NCBI GenBank assembly: GCA_036263655.1
Contig: DATAGP010000002.1
Location: 1 to 64,000, forward strand
Direction: 5' to 3'
Length of the DNA stretch: 64,000 nt
From: Schlegelella_A sp036263655
GTDB lineage: Bacteria; Pseudomonadota; Gammaproteobacteria; Burkholderiales; Burkholderiaceae_C
Shown here: positions 16,931 through 25,005 of the stretch, piece by piece
Layout of the letters: the number at the start of each line of letters is the position of its first letter
Position numbering within the stretch: the first letter of the stretch is position 1
The notes under the pieces: model-generated
Database searches by the model: none
What the model saw: the letters and a program-made list of their open reading frames with translations, nothing else
Told to the model about the DNA's origin: nothing
Made by a program: the position numbers and the translations under genes

Positions 16931-18304
16931 TTAGGCGGCCAGCTGAGGGCGACGCAGTTGCTTGCGGAGGCGCTCGCTGCTTGCCTCGAGCACGATCCAG
17001 CGCTCGATCTTCTCGTGCCAGCCTCGCAGCAGGTCCATGGGGCGGACGCGGTAGTGCTTTTCTACGGTGGCGCTTGGCTTGTGCCCCTGCAGCTGGGCTA
17101 CGACGCCAACCGGGCACTCGACCCACTCGCTCAGCGATCCAAATGAACGGCGCAGTCCATGCAGGGTCAGGTGAGGCAGGTTGGCGCGCTTGACCGCCCT
17201 CGCGTGGTTATGGCGAGGGTCCTGGAGCCGGCCGCTCTTCGAGGAGACGCTCGAGAAGAGCCACTCGTTGGTTCGGGGTAGTGACGAGAGCAGGTTCTCG
17301 ACGTATGGGGTCAGGGGGATAGAGCGTTGACCTTCGACCTTGTCGCGGATCGACACGGTCCTCCAGCGAAAGTCGACGTCCGCCCATCGAAGCTGCATCC
17401 ACTCCTCTGGCCTTGCCCCGGTGAGCAACAGAGATTGCAGATAGGCAGCGACCACCAAATTCGGCTCGCTCAGGACGGCCGAGAACCATGGCGCGATCTG
17501 CTCACGTTGGAGCGCGTCGGCCTTCGCCTTCGGCCTTGCGAGTTTGTCGCGGACCTTCCTGGCCCGAATGGCATCTTTGTCGACGATCGGGCCGTACTCG
17601 GCGTGCTCGGCGCACCGGTTGAGGAAGGCGCGGAGCAGCCGATAAGCGAGAGCAGCACGCGTCGGTCGTGCGGCGGTCTCACGCCGCAGCCAGATGGCCA
17701 GGAGTTCGGCATCGAGCTTTGCCAGCGGATTCGCGAGCAAGCCCGCCAAGGGGCCGGGTTGTGTCTTGCCCTTGCCGCGAGCGAGAGGAAGGCCGCCCGG
17801 ACTGGAGAGGGACAGGTGATCGCGGCAGTGAAGAGCGCTCCAGGGGCCGCGCCGAAAGCCGTGCCGACGCCCTTCCTCGCAGTAGCGCGCCCAAGCTTCC
17901 GCCCCGGTGACCTCCTGGCGTCGGCGCTCGACCGCTTCTGCGGCCCGGCTGGCCTTGTCGACGCGGATGGTTTCGGCACGCTCAGCTCTTGGGTCCTTGC
18001 CCTGGTCGACGAGAGTCTTGAGCCTGCCCGCCTCGGCACGCGCCGCCGGCAGCGACCAGGCTGGCGGACTGCCGATCGTTGTGCGGATGGTGCGTCGGTC
18101 TAGCTTCGACTCGAAGATGAAGGATCGCGCGTCTGCCGCCGTGACCCTGAGTCCAAGGGCTGGTTGCTCCGAGTCCCAGATGAACGCTGACCTGTCTCGG
18201 GGGCCAACGCGGTGTTCGCGATTCGGCCGGTCGTAAACTTCACCCGCGCCATCGAATTGCAGGGCCCGAGAGCCCCGCCTGCCGTGTAGCCACCATGTAG
18301 CCAA
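16931..18304 (-). CDS. tyrosine recombinase / integrase
   Basis: A site-specific integrase of up to 457 residues. The N-terminal arm-binding domain contains 'QPALGLRVTAADARSFIFESK', the DUF4102-type beta hairpin. The catalytic domain shows R in 'LLTGARPEEWMQLRWADVD', H-x-x-R in 'LTLHGLRRSFGSL', H in 'LQGHKPSATVEKHY' and the Tyr nucleophile at the end of that motif, so all key residues are present. The start is uncertain: TTG at 18304 is the first possible codon, and no internal Met is well placed. It sits beside the 3' half of a tRNA gene, as expected for an element that integrates in tRNA genes, but most cargo has been lost. Confidence 0.88.
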   Translation of the reverse strand: MATWWLHGRRGSRALQFDGAGEVYDRPNREHRVGPRDRSAFIWDSEQPALGLRVTAADARSFIFESKLDRRTIRTTIGSPPAWSLPAARAEAGRLKTLVDQGKDPRAERAETIRVDKASRAAEAVERRRQEVTGAEAWARYCEEGRRHGFRRGPWSALHCRDHLSLSSPGGLPLARGKGKTQPGPLAGLLANPLAKLDAELLAIWLRRETAARPTRAALAYRLLRAFLNRCAEHAEYGPIVDKDAIRARKVRDKLARPKAKADALQREQIAPWFSAVLSEPNLVVAAYLQSLLLTGARPEEWMQLRWADVDFRWRTVSIRDKVEGQRSIPLTPYVENLLSSLPRTNEWLFSSVSSKSGRLQDPRHNHARAVKRANLPHLTLHGLRRSFGSLSEWVECPVGVVAQLQGHKPSATVEKHYRVRPMDLLRGWHEKIERWIVLEASSERLRKQLRRPQLAA

Positions 18305-18429
18305 CTTTATCCGACAGACGTCGACACTCCAACAAACAAATAGCAGTCGGGAAACCGCACCAACGCTTGCTTTCAGAGGAACGGGACCAGTTCAGCCCCG
18401 CCTAGCCCGGCAATGTCAGCGGGGCTGAC

Positions 18430-18480
18430 GAGGACTCATAATCCTTTGGTCGTTGGTTCGATCCCCAACACGGCCTACCA
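18430..18480 (+). other. 3' half of a tRNA with CAU anticodon (attachment-site remnant)
   Basis: The bases form a complete anticodon arm (GAGGA, loop CTCATAA, TCCTT), a five-base variable loop, a T arm with stem GTTGG/CCAAC, and an acceptor strand ACGGCCT-A-CCA with encoded CCA. The T loop has one base too many (TTCGATC plus an extra C), so the copy is slightly degenerate. No D arm or 5' acceptor strand precedes it. CAU fits tRNA-Met or lysidine-modified tRNA-Ile2; the arm resembles the latter. It is best read as the displaced tRNA 3' end at the integrase-proximal border of the element. Confidence 0.75.
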
Positions 18481-18535
18481 GACCGGTTCCAGTGCCGCTC
18501 GCGACCGAGGTTCTGTGCCCGCTCCCCTGTTCCTC

Positions 18536-18919
18536 ATGGTGCCCGGCGCGCCGACGCCGGTGGCGCCCTTCAGCCACGCCGTCGAGTCCGACGGCTGGTG
18601 CTTCATTACGGGCCAGATGCCCACCCATCCCCACGACGACAGCTTGCCGCTGGCGCCCGACATCGAGGGCCAGACGAGGCGGGTGATGGACAACCTCCGC
18701 CTCGTGCTGTCGGGCCTCGGGCTCGGCCTCGAGCACGTCGTGCAGGCGCGCGTCTACCTGACCCACTTCGAGGAGGACTACGCGCGCATGAACGCGGTGT
18801 ACGCCAGCTACTTCCCGCCCGACCGCCGACCGGCGCGCACCTGCATCGGGGTCACCGCGCTGGCCCGTTCGGCGAGGGTCGAGATCGACCTGCTGGCCCG
18901 CCGCAGCGCGGCGGACTGA
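18536..18919 (+). CDS. Rid family (RidA/YjgF-like) protein
   Basis: A 127-residue protein of usual family length from the ATG at 18536; a GTG seven codons earlier is an alternative. 'GWCFITGQMPTHPHDD', 'VVQARVYLTHFEEDYARMN' and 'RPARTCIGVTALARSARVEID' are the core Rid motifs. The Arg of RPARTC corresponds to the substrate-binding Arg of RidA, so imine/enamine deaminase activity is plausible. The upstream region is the tRNA remnant of the element border and has no clear ribosome binding site. The gene may have lost its original promoter, or may be read from one in the element. Confidence 0.85.
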   Translation: MVPGAPTPVAPFSHAVESDGWCFITGQMPTHPHDDSLPLAPDIEGQTRRVMDNLRLVLSGLGLGLEHVVQARVYLTHFEEDYARMNAVYASYFPPDRRPARTCIGVTALARSARVEIDLLARRSAAD

Positions 18920-18991
18920 CACCGCGCGCCTGCGTCGGGCTCCGTCGCTGTGCAGTCGCGATGGCTGCCGGTGCCGTTCCTCGAACGGACG

Positions 18992-19762
18992 TCAGTGCGA
19001 GCGCAGGCGGTCGACGATCTCCGCCGCTTCGTGACGGGCGAAGAAGAACGGATAGAAGGACCGCTCCCTCGCTTCGCCGCGCAAGCCGCCGAGGCGGGCG
19101 ATCTCGCCGGCGGAATGGCCGAGGTCCAGGCGCATCAGGACCGCAGGCGCTTTGACCTCCACGTCGAGGCGTTCATCCGCCGCGCGAGTGAAGCCGAGCA
19201 TGCGCTCGTAGAAGCGGACATGCCTCGGGTTGACTTCGATCAGCACATCCGTGCAGCCGTGCAATTCCATGACGTAGAGGTAGGCGACGTGGAAGATGGC
19301 CCCCAGCACCGTTTGCGATCGAACGGCGTCTTCCACGGCAAGCTTGGTGAAGTCGCAGAGCTTGCGTCCTTCACGGCGGAGCGCGTCAACCTCGTCGGGG
19401 AACAGGCGGCCGACGTAAAGGCCGTCGTCGGCATCGATGCTGGCGGTGAGCGTCGCGACGACGGTCTCTCCCATGCAGGCGGAGAGCGTCACCCGATCGG
19501 TTCCGCCGTGATGCAGGGGCGATACGGAGTACCCCCGCCACGCGTATCGGCGCTGGAGCAGTGAGCTGACACGACCCCTGCGGTCGGAGTCGCTGACAAC
19601 CGCGATGTGAAATTCGTTGTTCGACTCGTCGGCCGTTTGAGCAACGTGCTGAGATCGATCGGCGTACGAGGGGAGGAAGAAGGCTGAATCGAGGTCCGAG
19701 GGGATCCTGCCTCGGGGCGCTGGGTGATTGCGGACCTGGAATGCCGCGTGCATCTCTGACAC
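18992..19762 (-). CDS. N-acyl amino acid synthase FeeM-like acyltransferase
   Basis: A 256-residue GNAT/autoinducer-synthase-fold protein. The GTG at 19762 is preferred because AGGAA lies six bases upstream; the nearby ATG at 19753 is an alternative. Diagnostic stretches are 'VTLSACMGETVVATLTASID', 'GRKLCDFTKLAVE', 'LGAIFHVAYLYVMELHG' and 'DVLIEVNPRHVRFYERMLGF'. These match the FeeM domain and the PEP-CTERM/exosortase-associated acyltransferases. FeeM-type enzymes take a long-chain acyl group from acyl-carrier protein and attach it to an amino acid. The gene is divergent from the ThiF gene, and a PEP-CTERM gene lies 2.6 kb away on the other side, which supports this subfamily. Confidence 0.8.
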   Translation of the reverse strand: MSEMHAAFQVRNHPAPRGRIPSDLDSAFFLPSYADRSQHVAQTADESNNEFHIAVVSDSDRRGRVSSLLQRRYAWRGYSVSPLHHGGTDRVTLSACMGETVVATLTASIDADDGLYVGRLFPDEVDALRREGRKLCDFTKLAVEDAVRSQTVLGAIFHVAYLYVMELHGCTDVLIEVNPRHVRFYERMLGFTRAADERLDVEVKAPAVLMRLDLGHSAGEIARLGGLRGEARERSFYPFFFARHEAAEIVDRLRSH

Positions 19763-19777
19763 TAATTGTTCCTGTGA

Positions 19778-19796
19778 TCTGCCAAAAACCGGCAGA
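19778..19796. promoter_or_regulatory. 19-bp inverted repeat in the FeeM/ThiF divergent intergenic region
   Basis: TCTGCC, seven bases and GGCAGA form a perfect six-base inverted repeat 15 bases upstream of the FeeM-like GTG start. The CTGCC...GGCAG outline recalls LuxR-type boxes, although the spacing is one base longer than the common one. It could be an operator for the acyl amino acid cluster or a leader hairpin overlapping translation initiation. Which of these applies is not shown by the sequence. Confidence 0.4.
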
Positions 19797-19993
19797 AGTC
19801 GTAACAATGGGTTTCGGCGCGTCGGGTGCTTGGCCCGGCCGCATCCCGCGGGGTAGCTTGTGTTGCAGCGCACTGGATACCGGTTGCATTTGGAAACATC
19901 CGACCCAGCAGCGCACACGGCAACTGCACGATCCGAGCCACGTCGGGGGTTTCACGATGCGCCTAACATGCGCCCCTCCTCGCATCGGCGCCC

Positions 19994-20875
19994 ATGGCCA
20001 TCTTTTCCTACTCTGAGGCGTTCCGACGCAACATCGGCTGGGTCACCGAAGCCGAGCAGCAGGTCCTGCGCCGCAAGCGCATCGCGATCGCTGGTCTGGG
20101 CGGGGTGGGCGGCGCCCATCTGCTCACCCTGACGAGGCTCGGGATCGGCGGCTTCAACGTGGCGGACTTCGACGCATTCGAGCTGCACAACTTCAACCGG
20201 CAGGTCGGCGCATCCGTGCACTCCATCGGTCGCGCGAAGGCCGAGGTCATGGGCGAGATGGCCCTGGCGATCAATCCTGAGCTCGACATCCGCTCCTTCC
20301 CAGAGGGCGTCAACGCCGGTAACGTGGAACGCTTCCTCGACGACGTCGACCTCTACATCGATGGCCTGGACTTCTTTGTCTTCGACGAACGTGAGCGGAT
20401 CTTCGATCTCTGTGCCCGACGAGGCATCCCGGCGATCACGGCCGCGCCGATCGGAATGGGGGCGGCGCTCCTGATCTTTCTGCCGGGGCGGATGACCTTC
20501 GAGGAGTACTTCCGCATGAGCCGTGCCTCGGACGATGAGAAGGCTGCGCGATTTCTCGTCGGGCTCTCACCATCGATGCTGCAGGTGGGCTACCTGGCCG
20601 ATCCCAGCCGCGTCGACCTCAGCACACGTGCCGTGCCGTCCACGCCCATGGCGTGCGACCTCTGCGCTGGTGTGGCCGCGACCGAGGCACTCAAGGTCCT
20701 GCTCGGCCGCGGCGGCGTGCTGGCGGCCCCCTGGGGCGTTCACTTCGACGCCTACAAGAACCGGCTGAAGCGATCCTGGCGGCCGGGCGGCAATTCGCAT
20801 CCTCTCCAGCGCGCGCTAATCGCGATGATCCGGCGGCGTTACGCCTCCCCGAGCTCGGAACAAGTCACGCCATGA
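19994..20875 (+). CDS. ThiF/E1-like adenylyltransferase
   Basis: A 293-residue protein. 'IAIAGLGGVGGAHLLTLTRLG' (about residues 30-50) is the nucleotide-binding Rossmann glycine motif. 'NVADFDAFELHNFNRQ' supplies the acidic, Asn and Arg residues that bind ATP-Mg in MoeB/ThiF/E1 enzymes. One Cys pair is seen in 'PMACDLCAG' (about 217-220); the second Zn-binding pair of classical members is not evident. ThiF-like proteins adenylate a C-terminal carboxylate of a small protein, peptide or amino acid. Its stop overlaps the next start (ATGA), so it is coupled to the nitroreductase-like protein, a pairing also seen as fusions in actinobacteria (MoeY-type). The substrate is unknown. Confidence 0.85.
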   Translation: MAIFSYSEAFRRNIGWVTEAEQQVLRRKRIAIAGLGGVGGAHLLTLTRLGIGGFNVADFDAFELHNFNRQVGASVHSIGRAKAEVMGEMALAINPELDIRSFPEGVNAGNVERFLDDVDLYIDGLDFFVFDERERIFDLCARRGIPAITAAPIGMGAALLIFLPGRMTFEEYFRMSRASDDEKAARFLVGLSPSMLQVGYLADPSRVDLSTRAVPSTPMACDLCAGVAATEALKVLLGRGGVLAAPWGVHFDAYKNRLKRSWRPGGNSHPLQRALIAMIRRRYASPSSEQVTP

Positions 20876-22029
20876 GTCCTCGGGAGTCGCGAGAGACGGC
20901 CACGTCGGCCCCGCCGTCGGCAAGGGCCGATGTCGCCTGGCAGATCCTCGATCTCGCCCGCTGGGCTCCGAGCGGCGACAACACCCAGCCCTGGCGCTTC
21001 GAGGTGCGCGGCGACGATCATGTGGTCGTGCACGCCTTCGACACCCGGGGTCACTGCGTCTACGACATCGATGGCCGAGCGAGCCAGGTCTCGGTGGGAG
21101 CCTTGCTGGAGACGGTGCGCATTGCGGCCACGGTCCACGGTCGGACGGCCGAGGTCGTGCGGCGGCGCGACGGCTCCGATGAGTTCCCGGTGTTCGATGT
21201 TCGGCTCGTCTCTAGCCGGGGCGTCTCTCCCGATCCCTTGCATGCTTGGATCCGGAGCCGAAGCGTGCAGCGCCGGCCCCTCGAGACGCGCCCGCTGGTC
21301 GCAGCCGAGAAGAGGTCGCTGGCGGCGGCGATCGGGCCGCGGCACTCCGTCGTATGGTTCGAAGGATGGCAGCAGCGCTGGCGAATGGCGTGGCTGGCCA
21401 CGCGCAGTGCCAAGATCCGCCTCACGATCCCTGAGGCGTACGTGGTGCACCGGGATGTCATCGCGTGGGATTCCCGGTTCAGCGACGACCGCATCCCGGA
21501 CATGGCGCTTGGTGCCAGCGCCATGTCCCTTCGTTCAATGCGCTGGGCGATGAGCAGTTGGCAGCGGGTGCGGTGCATGAATAGGTACGCCGCGGGAACA
21601 TGGGCCCCCCGCCTTGAGCTTGACTTACTGCCCGGCCTTCGCTGTGCCGCCCACTTTGCGATAGTCGCCGAGGCGAGCCCTGTAACGATCGACGACTACT
21701 TGGCCGCAGGCGCGGCGACCCAGCGTTTTTGGCTCATGGCCACCGCATTGGGCTTGCAGCTCCAGCCTCAATACACCCCGCTCGTGTTCGCAGCCTACGC
21801 GCGCCGCCAACTAGCCTTCACAGGCGTTTCATCCGCTCGCGCGCGGGCTGACGCAGTCCGCCGGACCCTGGACCGCCTTCTGGGCACGCCGACCGCCGAC
21901 GCCGCCGTCTTCTTGGGACGAGTAGGGCATGGCCCTTCGGCCGACTGCCGTTCATTACGCCTGCCTCTGACGGCCCTGACATGGTCGGAGCCGAGCGTTC
22001 GGCGCGGTCATGTCTCAGAAAAGGTCTGA
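20872..22029 (+). CDS. nitroreductase family protein
   Basis: A 385-residue protein translationally coupled to ThiF. 'LDLARWAPSGDNTQPWRFEV' (about residues 23-42) is the FMN-binding start of nitroreductase-fold proteins. 'ALGASAMSLRSMRWAMSSWQ' and 'AGAATQRFWLMATALGLQLQP' match the later flavin/dimer helices. The protein is longer than single-domain nitroreductases (about 200) and resembles the Acg/TM1586-like internal-duplication type. The last 150 codons use more A/T-ending codons than the neighbouring genes, in line with recent acquisition. In this cluster it may oxidise or reduce an acylated or adenylated intermediate; this is inference. Confidence 0.75.
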   Translation: MSPRESRETATSAPPSARADVAWQILDLARWAPSGDNTQPWRFEVRGDDHVVVHAFDTRGHCVYDIDGRASQVSVGALLETVRIAATVHGRTAEVVRRRDGSDEFPVFDVRLVSSRGVSPDPLHAWIRSRSVQRRPLETRPLVAAEKRSLAAAIGPRHSVVWFEGWQQRWRMAWLATRSAKIRLTIPEAYVVHRDVIAWDSRFSDDRIPDMALGASAMSLRSMRWAMSSWQRVRCMNRYAAGTWAPRLELDLLPGLRCAAHFAIVAEASPVTIDDYLAAGAATQRFWLMATALGLQLQPQYTPLVFAAYARRQLAFTGVSSARARADAVRRTLDRLLGTPTADAAVFLGRVGHGPSADCRSLRLPLTALTWSEPSVRRGHVSEKV

Positions 22030-22376
22030 CTTCACGCCCGGCAAAGCTGCCTACCCAAGGACGCGCTCATCGCCTGCGGATGGTGAGTGGGAGATCGAAC
22101 AACGAGTGACGATCAACGATTTGCTCGACGTCCAGCTACCCGCTACGACTTCTCAGGGTGTCACGCCAGCCCTCAGGCAAAAGCCGATGACCCCGCCCTC
22201 GCACGATCCTCTCGCTTTTACAAGCGACCCCTTAAGCCGGGGATTCCTGAGGTGACTCGCACGTCGTCAAATGAACGCTCGACTTGGATGGGGACGGTCT
22301 CTACCAAGAAGATGATCCTCCTACCGGGCTTCGCCTTTGCTAGCGGCGGGTCCTTACGTTCATCAAAGGAAACATC
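22030..22376 (+). other. 347-base gap before the PEP-CTERM gene, no gene assigned
   Basis: The stretch is AT-richer than the chromosome. It contains an 81-codon open frame at 22010-22255 with no signal peptide, no recognised motif and no good ribosome binding site; I regard it as non-coding. A good Shine-Dalgarno (AAAGGAA) ends the interval before the ATG at 22377. I looked for a sigma-54 -24/-12 pair, known for some PEP-CTERM genes, and did not find a convincing one. Confidence 0.5.
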
Positions 22377-23159
22377 ATGCGCAAGGTACTTCAGGTTGCG
22401 GCAGCGGCTGCTTTGCTGGGCGTAGGCAGTGCTGCCTCGGCAGTCGAAATTGGAGGTCTGACTTTACCCAACGAGGGCGGCGTCTTCGCCGTCGCTCAAA
22501 TCTACGAGAACACGCCCACCGCAGTAGGGCAAATACTTCGTGGCTATGGAGAGGTCGATTCGATTAACTCGATCGCCGTTAGTAGTTTGTGCAGTGGTTG
22601 CGAGTTGACTTACAGATTCGATGGTTACCAAGTGACGTCCTTGACGGCCACGGATATAAGATTTACCGGCGGCGTAATCAACTTCTACCTGGGTTTTGGT
22701 GCTCAGAACGACTTCACTACTTCGAATCCGGGAGGCTCTGCCGGAGACTTGGCGGAAGCCACCAACGGCACGCTCTTCCTGACGCTTGTAGGTCATTCAA
22801 TAGATGCGGCAGGCAACACGTTTGCGGGCACGGGAATCAACATCGGTACGATCGCTCCCGCTGGAACCGGCTCAGGCTTGGCAGACGTGAATATGGCTGG
22901 AGGCGGCATTGCCAACGCGTTTTTCAACACCAACTCGGTCCCTGCCTCGTTTGGCGGGCCCGCGGATTTTCTGATTACCTCCTCTTTCAGCCCTTTGTTC
23001 GTGCCTTACCCGAACGAGTGCCCCGCCGGTCCGGCTTGTTTGTCGGGAAGTGCTGACATGAGGGGGAGCATCGCCCCGATCCCGGAGCCGGAGACCTATG
23101 CGCTCATGCTGGCTGGCCTGGGTGCCCTGGGCTTCGTTGCCCGTCGTCGCCGCCGTTGA
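22377..23159 (+). CDS. PEP-CTERM sorting domain-containing secreted protein
   Basis: A 260-residue protein with an N-terminal signal peptide ('VLQVAAAAALLGVGSAASA') and a C-terminal tripartite sorting signal: 'PIPEPETYALMLAGLGALGF' then VARRRRR. The PEP motif, hydrophobic helix and Arg cluster are what exosortase recognises and cleaves before the protein is sent to the outer surface. The body is Gly/Thr/Asn-rich and likely beta-structured, with one cysteine pair (CSGC) near residue 73 and another (CPAGPAC) near 217. The exosortase itself is not in the window. AAAGGAA precedes the ATG by six bases, and a strong terminator follows. The codon use is more AT-rich than in the flanking genes. Confidence 0.9.
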   Translation: MRKVLQVAAAAALLGVGSAASAVEIGGLTLPNEGGVFAVAQIYENTPTAVGQILRGYGEVDSINSIAVSSLCSGCELTYRFDGYQVTSLTATDIRFTGGVINFYLGFGAQNDFTTSNPGGSAGDLAEATNGTLFLTLVGHSIDAAGNTFAGTGINIGTIAPAGTGSGLADVNMAGGGIANAFFNTNSVPASFGGPADFLITSSFSPLFVPYPNECPAGPACLSGSADMRGSIAPIPEPETYALMLAGLGALGFVARRRRR

Positions 23160-23180
23160 GTCGAAACCCGCGTTCGTGAA

Positions 23181-23208
23181 AAGGGTCCCTCGGGACCCTT
23201 TTTATTTT
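23181..23208 (+). terminator. rho-independent terminator of the PEP-CTERM gene
   Basis: AAGGGTCCC and GGGACCCTT form a nine-base perfect stem around a two-to-four-base loop, followed by TTTATTTT. It begins 21 bases after the stop codon and has an A run on its 5' side. Confidence 0.9.
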
Positions 23209-23379
23209 CCCGATGAAACGCCGTCAACGCCGAGTTGCGGGGTTCCGTTGAGCCTGCGCAGGCAAGTGTTGATCAGTGCGTGGCGTGCGCGCCACGGGTT
23301 TGGCCGTCTGCGATCCTCCTATCCAGGGAGTGCGTGTTGTCCGACGAAGCAGGCGCGGCTTGTCAGCGATAGTGACGAG

Positions 23380-23598
23380 ATGGCTCTCATTCCCCTGTCC
23401 GACTGGATCGATCGATACGGAGTGCTGGACGAAGCGTCCGAGGCGGGTCCGAGCATGGCCGGCGACTTACCCGCCGAGGCGGCCCGGCACGGCCGTCCGG
23501 CGATCCGCATCGCGGCCGCCCGCGACCGGCTCCGTGTCCTCCTCCACGAGACGTGGACGAGGCACTCCCCGCGCCGGCTGACCCTTCGAAGAAGCTGA
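23380..23598 (+). CDS. possible small protein of unknown function
   Basis: A 72-codon frame starting 'MALIPLSDWIDRYGVLDEAS' and ending in an Arg-rich tail, in the 420-base stretch between the terminator at 23208 and the amidohydrolase gene. Only a weak purine-rich site (GACGAG) precedes the ATG, and no family is recognised. The rest of the gap (23209-23379) shows nothing assignable. It may be a fragment of a longer lost gene or a chance frame. Confidence 0.3.
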   Translation: MALIPLSDWIDRYGVLDEASEAGPSMAGDLPAEAARHGRPAIRIAAARDRLRVLLHETWTRHSPRRLTLRRS

Positions 23599-23628
23599 GG
23601 GCTGAAGCCCCGGCGGGCTTCCTGCCGC

Positions 23629-24336
23629 GTGGATCGACTCATCGTCACCTGCGAGCACGCCGGTAACGACGTTCCCGACGCCTACCGTCCGCTGTTCGCC
23701 GGACACGAGCATCTGCTGCCCACCCACCGCGGCTGGGACCCCGGCGCGCTGGAGCTGGCCCGGGAGATGGCCGAGCGCTACGGAGCGCCGCTGTACTTCG
23801 ACACGACCACGCGCCTCCTGGTCGACCTGAACCGCTCCGTCGGCACGCCCGACCTGCACTCGGAGGCGACGCGGCATCTCCCCCTTGCCGAGCGGCGAGT
23901 GATCCTCGACCGCCACTACCACCCGCATCGCCGGAAGACCGAGGGGGCCATCGCCGCCGCCGTCGAGTCGGGTGACCGCGTGGTCCACGTGGCGTCTCAC
24001 AGCTTCACGCCGGAGTTGAACGGGCAGGTGCGCACGGCCGACATCGGCCTGCTCTACGACCCCGCCCGACCAGGCGAAGTGGCATTCTCGAGCGCATGGC
24101 TGGCGGCACTGGCGCGCAGCGATCCTCGGCTGCGCCTGCGCCGGAACTATCCGTACCTCGGCACCAGCGACGGCCTCACGATGGCCATGCGCCGCCGCCA
24201 TCCTGCGGACTGCTACGTCGCGGTCGAGCTCGAGGTGAACCAGCGCTACGTCGAAGCGGGCGGGCCCGAATGGCCGAGGATCCGCGCCGTGCTGGTAGCG
24301 ACGCTCGGGGAGGCACTCGCGGCCATCGCGCAGTGA
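23629..24336 (+). CDS. N-formylglutamate amidohydrolase family protein
   Basis: A 235-residue zinc amidohydrolase-like protein with a GTG start. 'LIVTCEHAGNDVPDAYRPLF' carries the E-H pair and 'VVHVASHSFTPELNGQVRTA' the later His, as in the HutG/N-formylglutamate amidohydrolase family. 'DLNRS' and 'RRNYPYLGTSDGLTMAMRR' are further family landmarks, and the final 'VAVELEVNQRY' strand is conserved. Known members hydrolyse N-formyl-L-glutamate in histidine breakdown, but no hut genes are nearby, so the true substrate may differ. Confidence 0.85.
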   Translation: MDRLIVTCEHAGNDVPDAYRPLFAGHEHLLPTHRGWDPGALELAREMAERYGAPLYFDTTTRLLVDLNRSVGTPDLHSEATRHLPLAERRVILDRHYHPHRRKTEGAIAAAVESGDRVVHVASHSFTPELNGQVRTADIGLLYDPARPGEVAFSSAWLAALARSDPRLRLRRNYPYLGTSDGLTMAMRRRHPADCYVAVELEVNQRYVEAGGPEWPRIRAVLVATLGEALAAIAQ

Positions 24337-24378
24337 GGGCAGCCGTCGGCCCGCGCCGGCGCCTGCCGTGCCCGCCGG

Positions 24379-24957
24379 TCAGCCGTGCAGGCGGCTGTGC
24401 CGCGGCACGCTGGCCAGCAGGAACTCCATCTGGTCGGCCAGGATGCGCCGGCCGCGCAGGATCATGTCCTCGTGCAGGCTCGGCACGTAAGGGAGGTAAT
24501 GCAGCGACATGTGCGCCTCCTCGGGCAGGCGGTTTCCCTTGTGCCCGTTGCAGGCACGGCACGCGGTGATGCAGTTCATCCACGTATCGGCGCCGCCGCG
24601 GGAGGTCGGCACGATGTGCTCGCGCGTGAGGTCGTCGAGGTGGAAACGCGTTCCGCAGTAGGCGCAGATCTGTCGATCCCGGGCGAACAGCTTCGGGTTG
24701 CTCAAGGCCGGCGTCGAGCGCCATGCACGGCTCGGCACGGCGCCGCGCACGGCGACGATCGGATGCACCTCGATGCGCGACTGCAGGCCCGTGCGCCGCT
24801 GCATGCCGCCGCGCAGGACATGGAAGGTGTCGCCCAGCGTCCAGGCGACCGCATCGCTGGCGTAGAGGATCGCCGCTTCGCGCGACGAGATCCATGCCTG
24901 CGGACGGCCGGAGAGATCGAGCTGCAGCACTTCCATGGGATAGGAAGCGTAATGCAT
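24379..24957 (-). CDS. HNH endonuclease family protein
   Basis: A 192-residue protein from the in-frame ATG at 24957; a later ATG at 24936 and an earlier one at 24990 are alternatives. Zinc-finger HNH motif: 'CAYCGTRFHLDDLTREHIVP', then 'GGADTWMNCITACRACNGHK', with the CxxC, H-I and N-x8-C-x2-CN-x3-K pattern of the HNH_5 type. The N-terminal half (about 1-95) is the usual extra domain of these stand-alone bacterial HNH proteins. The role is unproven; many such proteins are chromosomal and not linked to restriction. It is convergent with the amidohydrolase gene. Confidence 0.88.
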   Translation of the reverse strand: MHYASYPMEVLQLDLSGRPQAWISSREAAILYASDAVAWTLGDTFHVLRGGMQRRTGLQSRIEVHPIVAVRGAVPSRAWRSTPALSNPKLFARDRQICAYCGTRFHLDDLTREHIVPTSRGGADTWMNCITACRACNGHKGNRLPEEAHMSLHYLPYVPSLHEDMILRGRRILADQMEFLLASVPRHSRLHG

Positions 24958-25005
24958 CACCGGAGCGCGCTCAAGGCGTGGCGACGCCATGCCGACGCGC
25001 GGGCG

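Noticed and set aside
16641..16934. A 97-codon plus-strand frame in the element remnant.
   Set aside because: It runs opposite to and across the HTH gene start, includes the tandem repeat as low-complexity 'YYAST' and has no ribosome binding site.
22010..22255. An 81-codon plus-strand frame upstream of the PEP-CTERM gene.
   Set aside because: It overlaps the nitroreductase 3' end and has no motif, signal peptide or translation signal.
22030..22376. A sigma-54 promoter in front of the PEP-CTERM gene.
   Set aside because: No TGGCAC-N5-TTGCA-like pair with correct spacing could be read.
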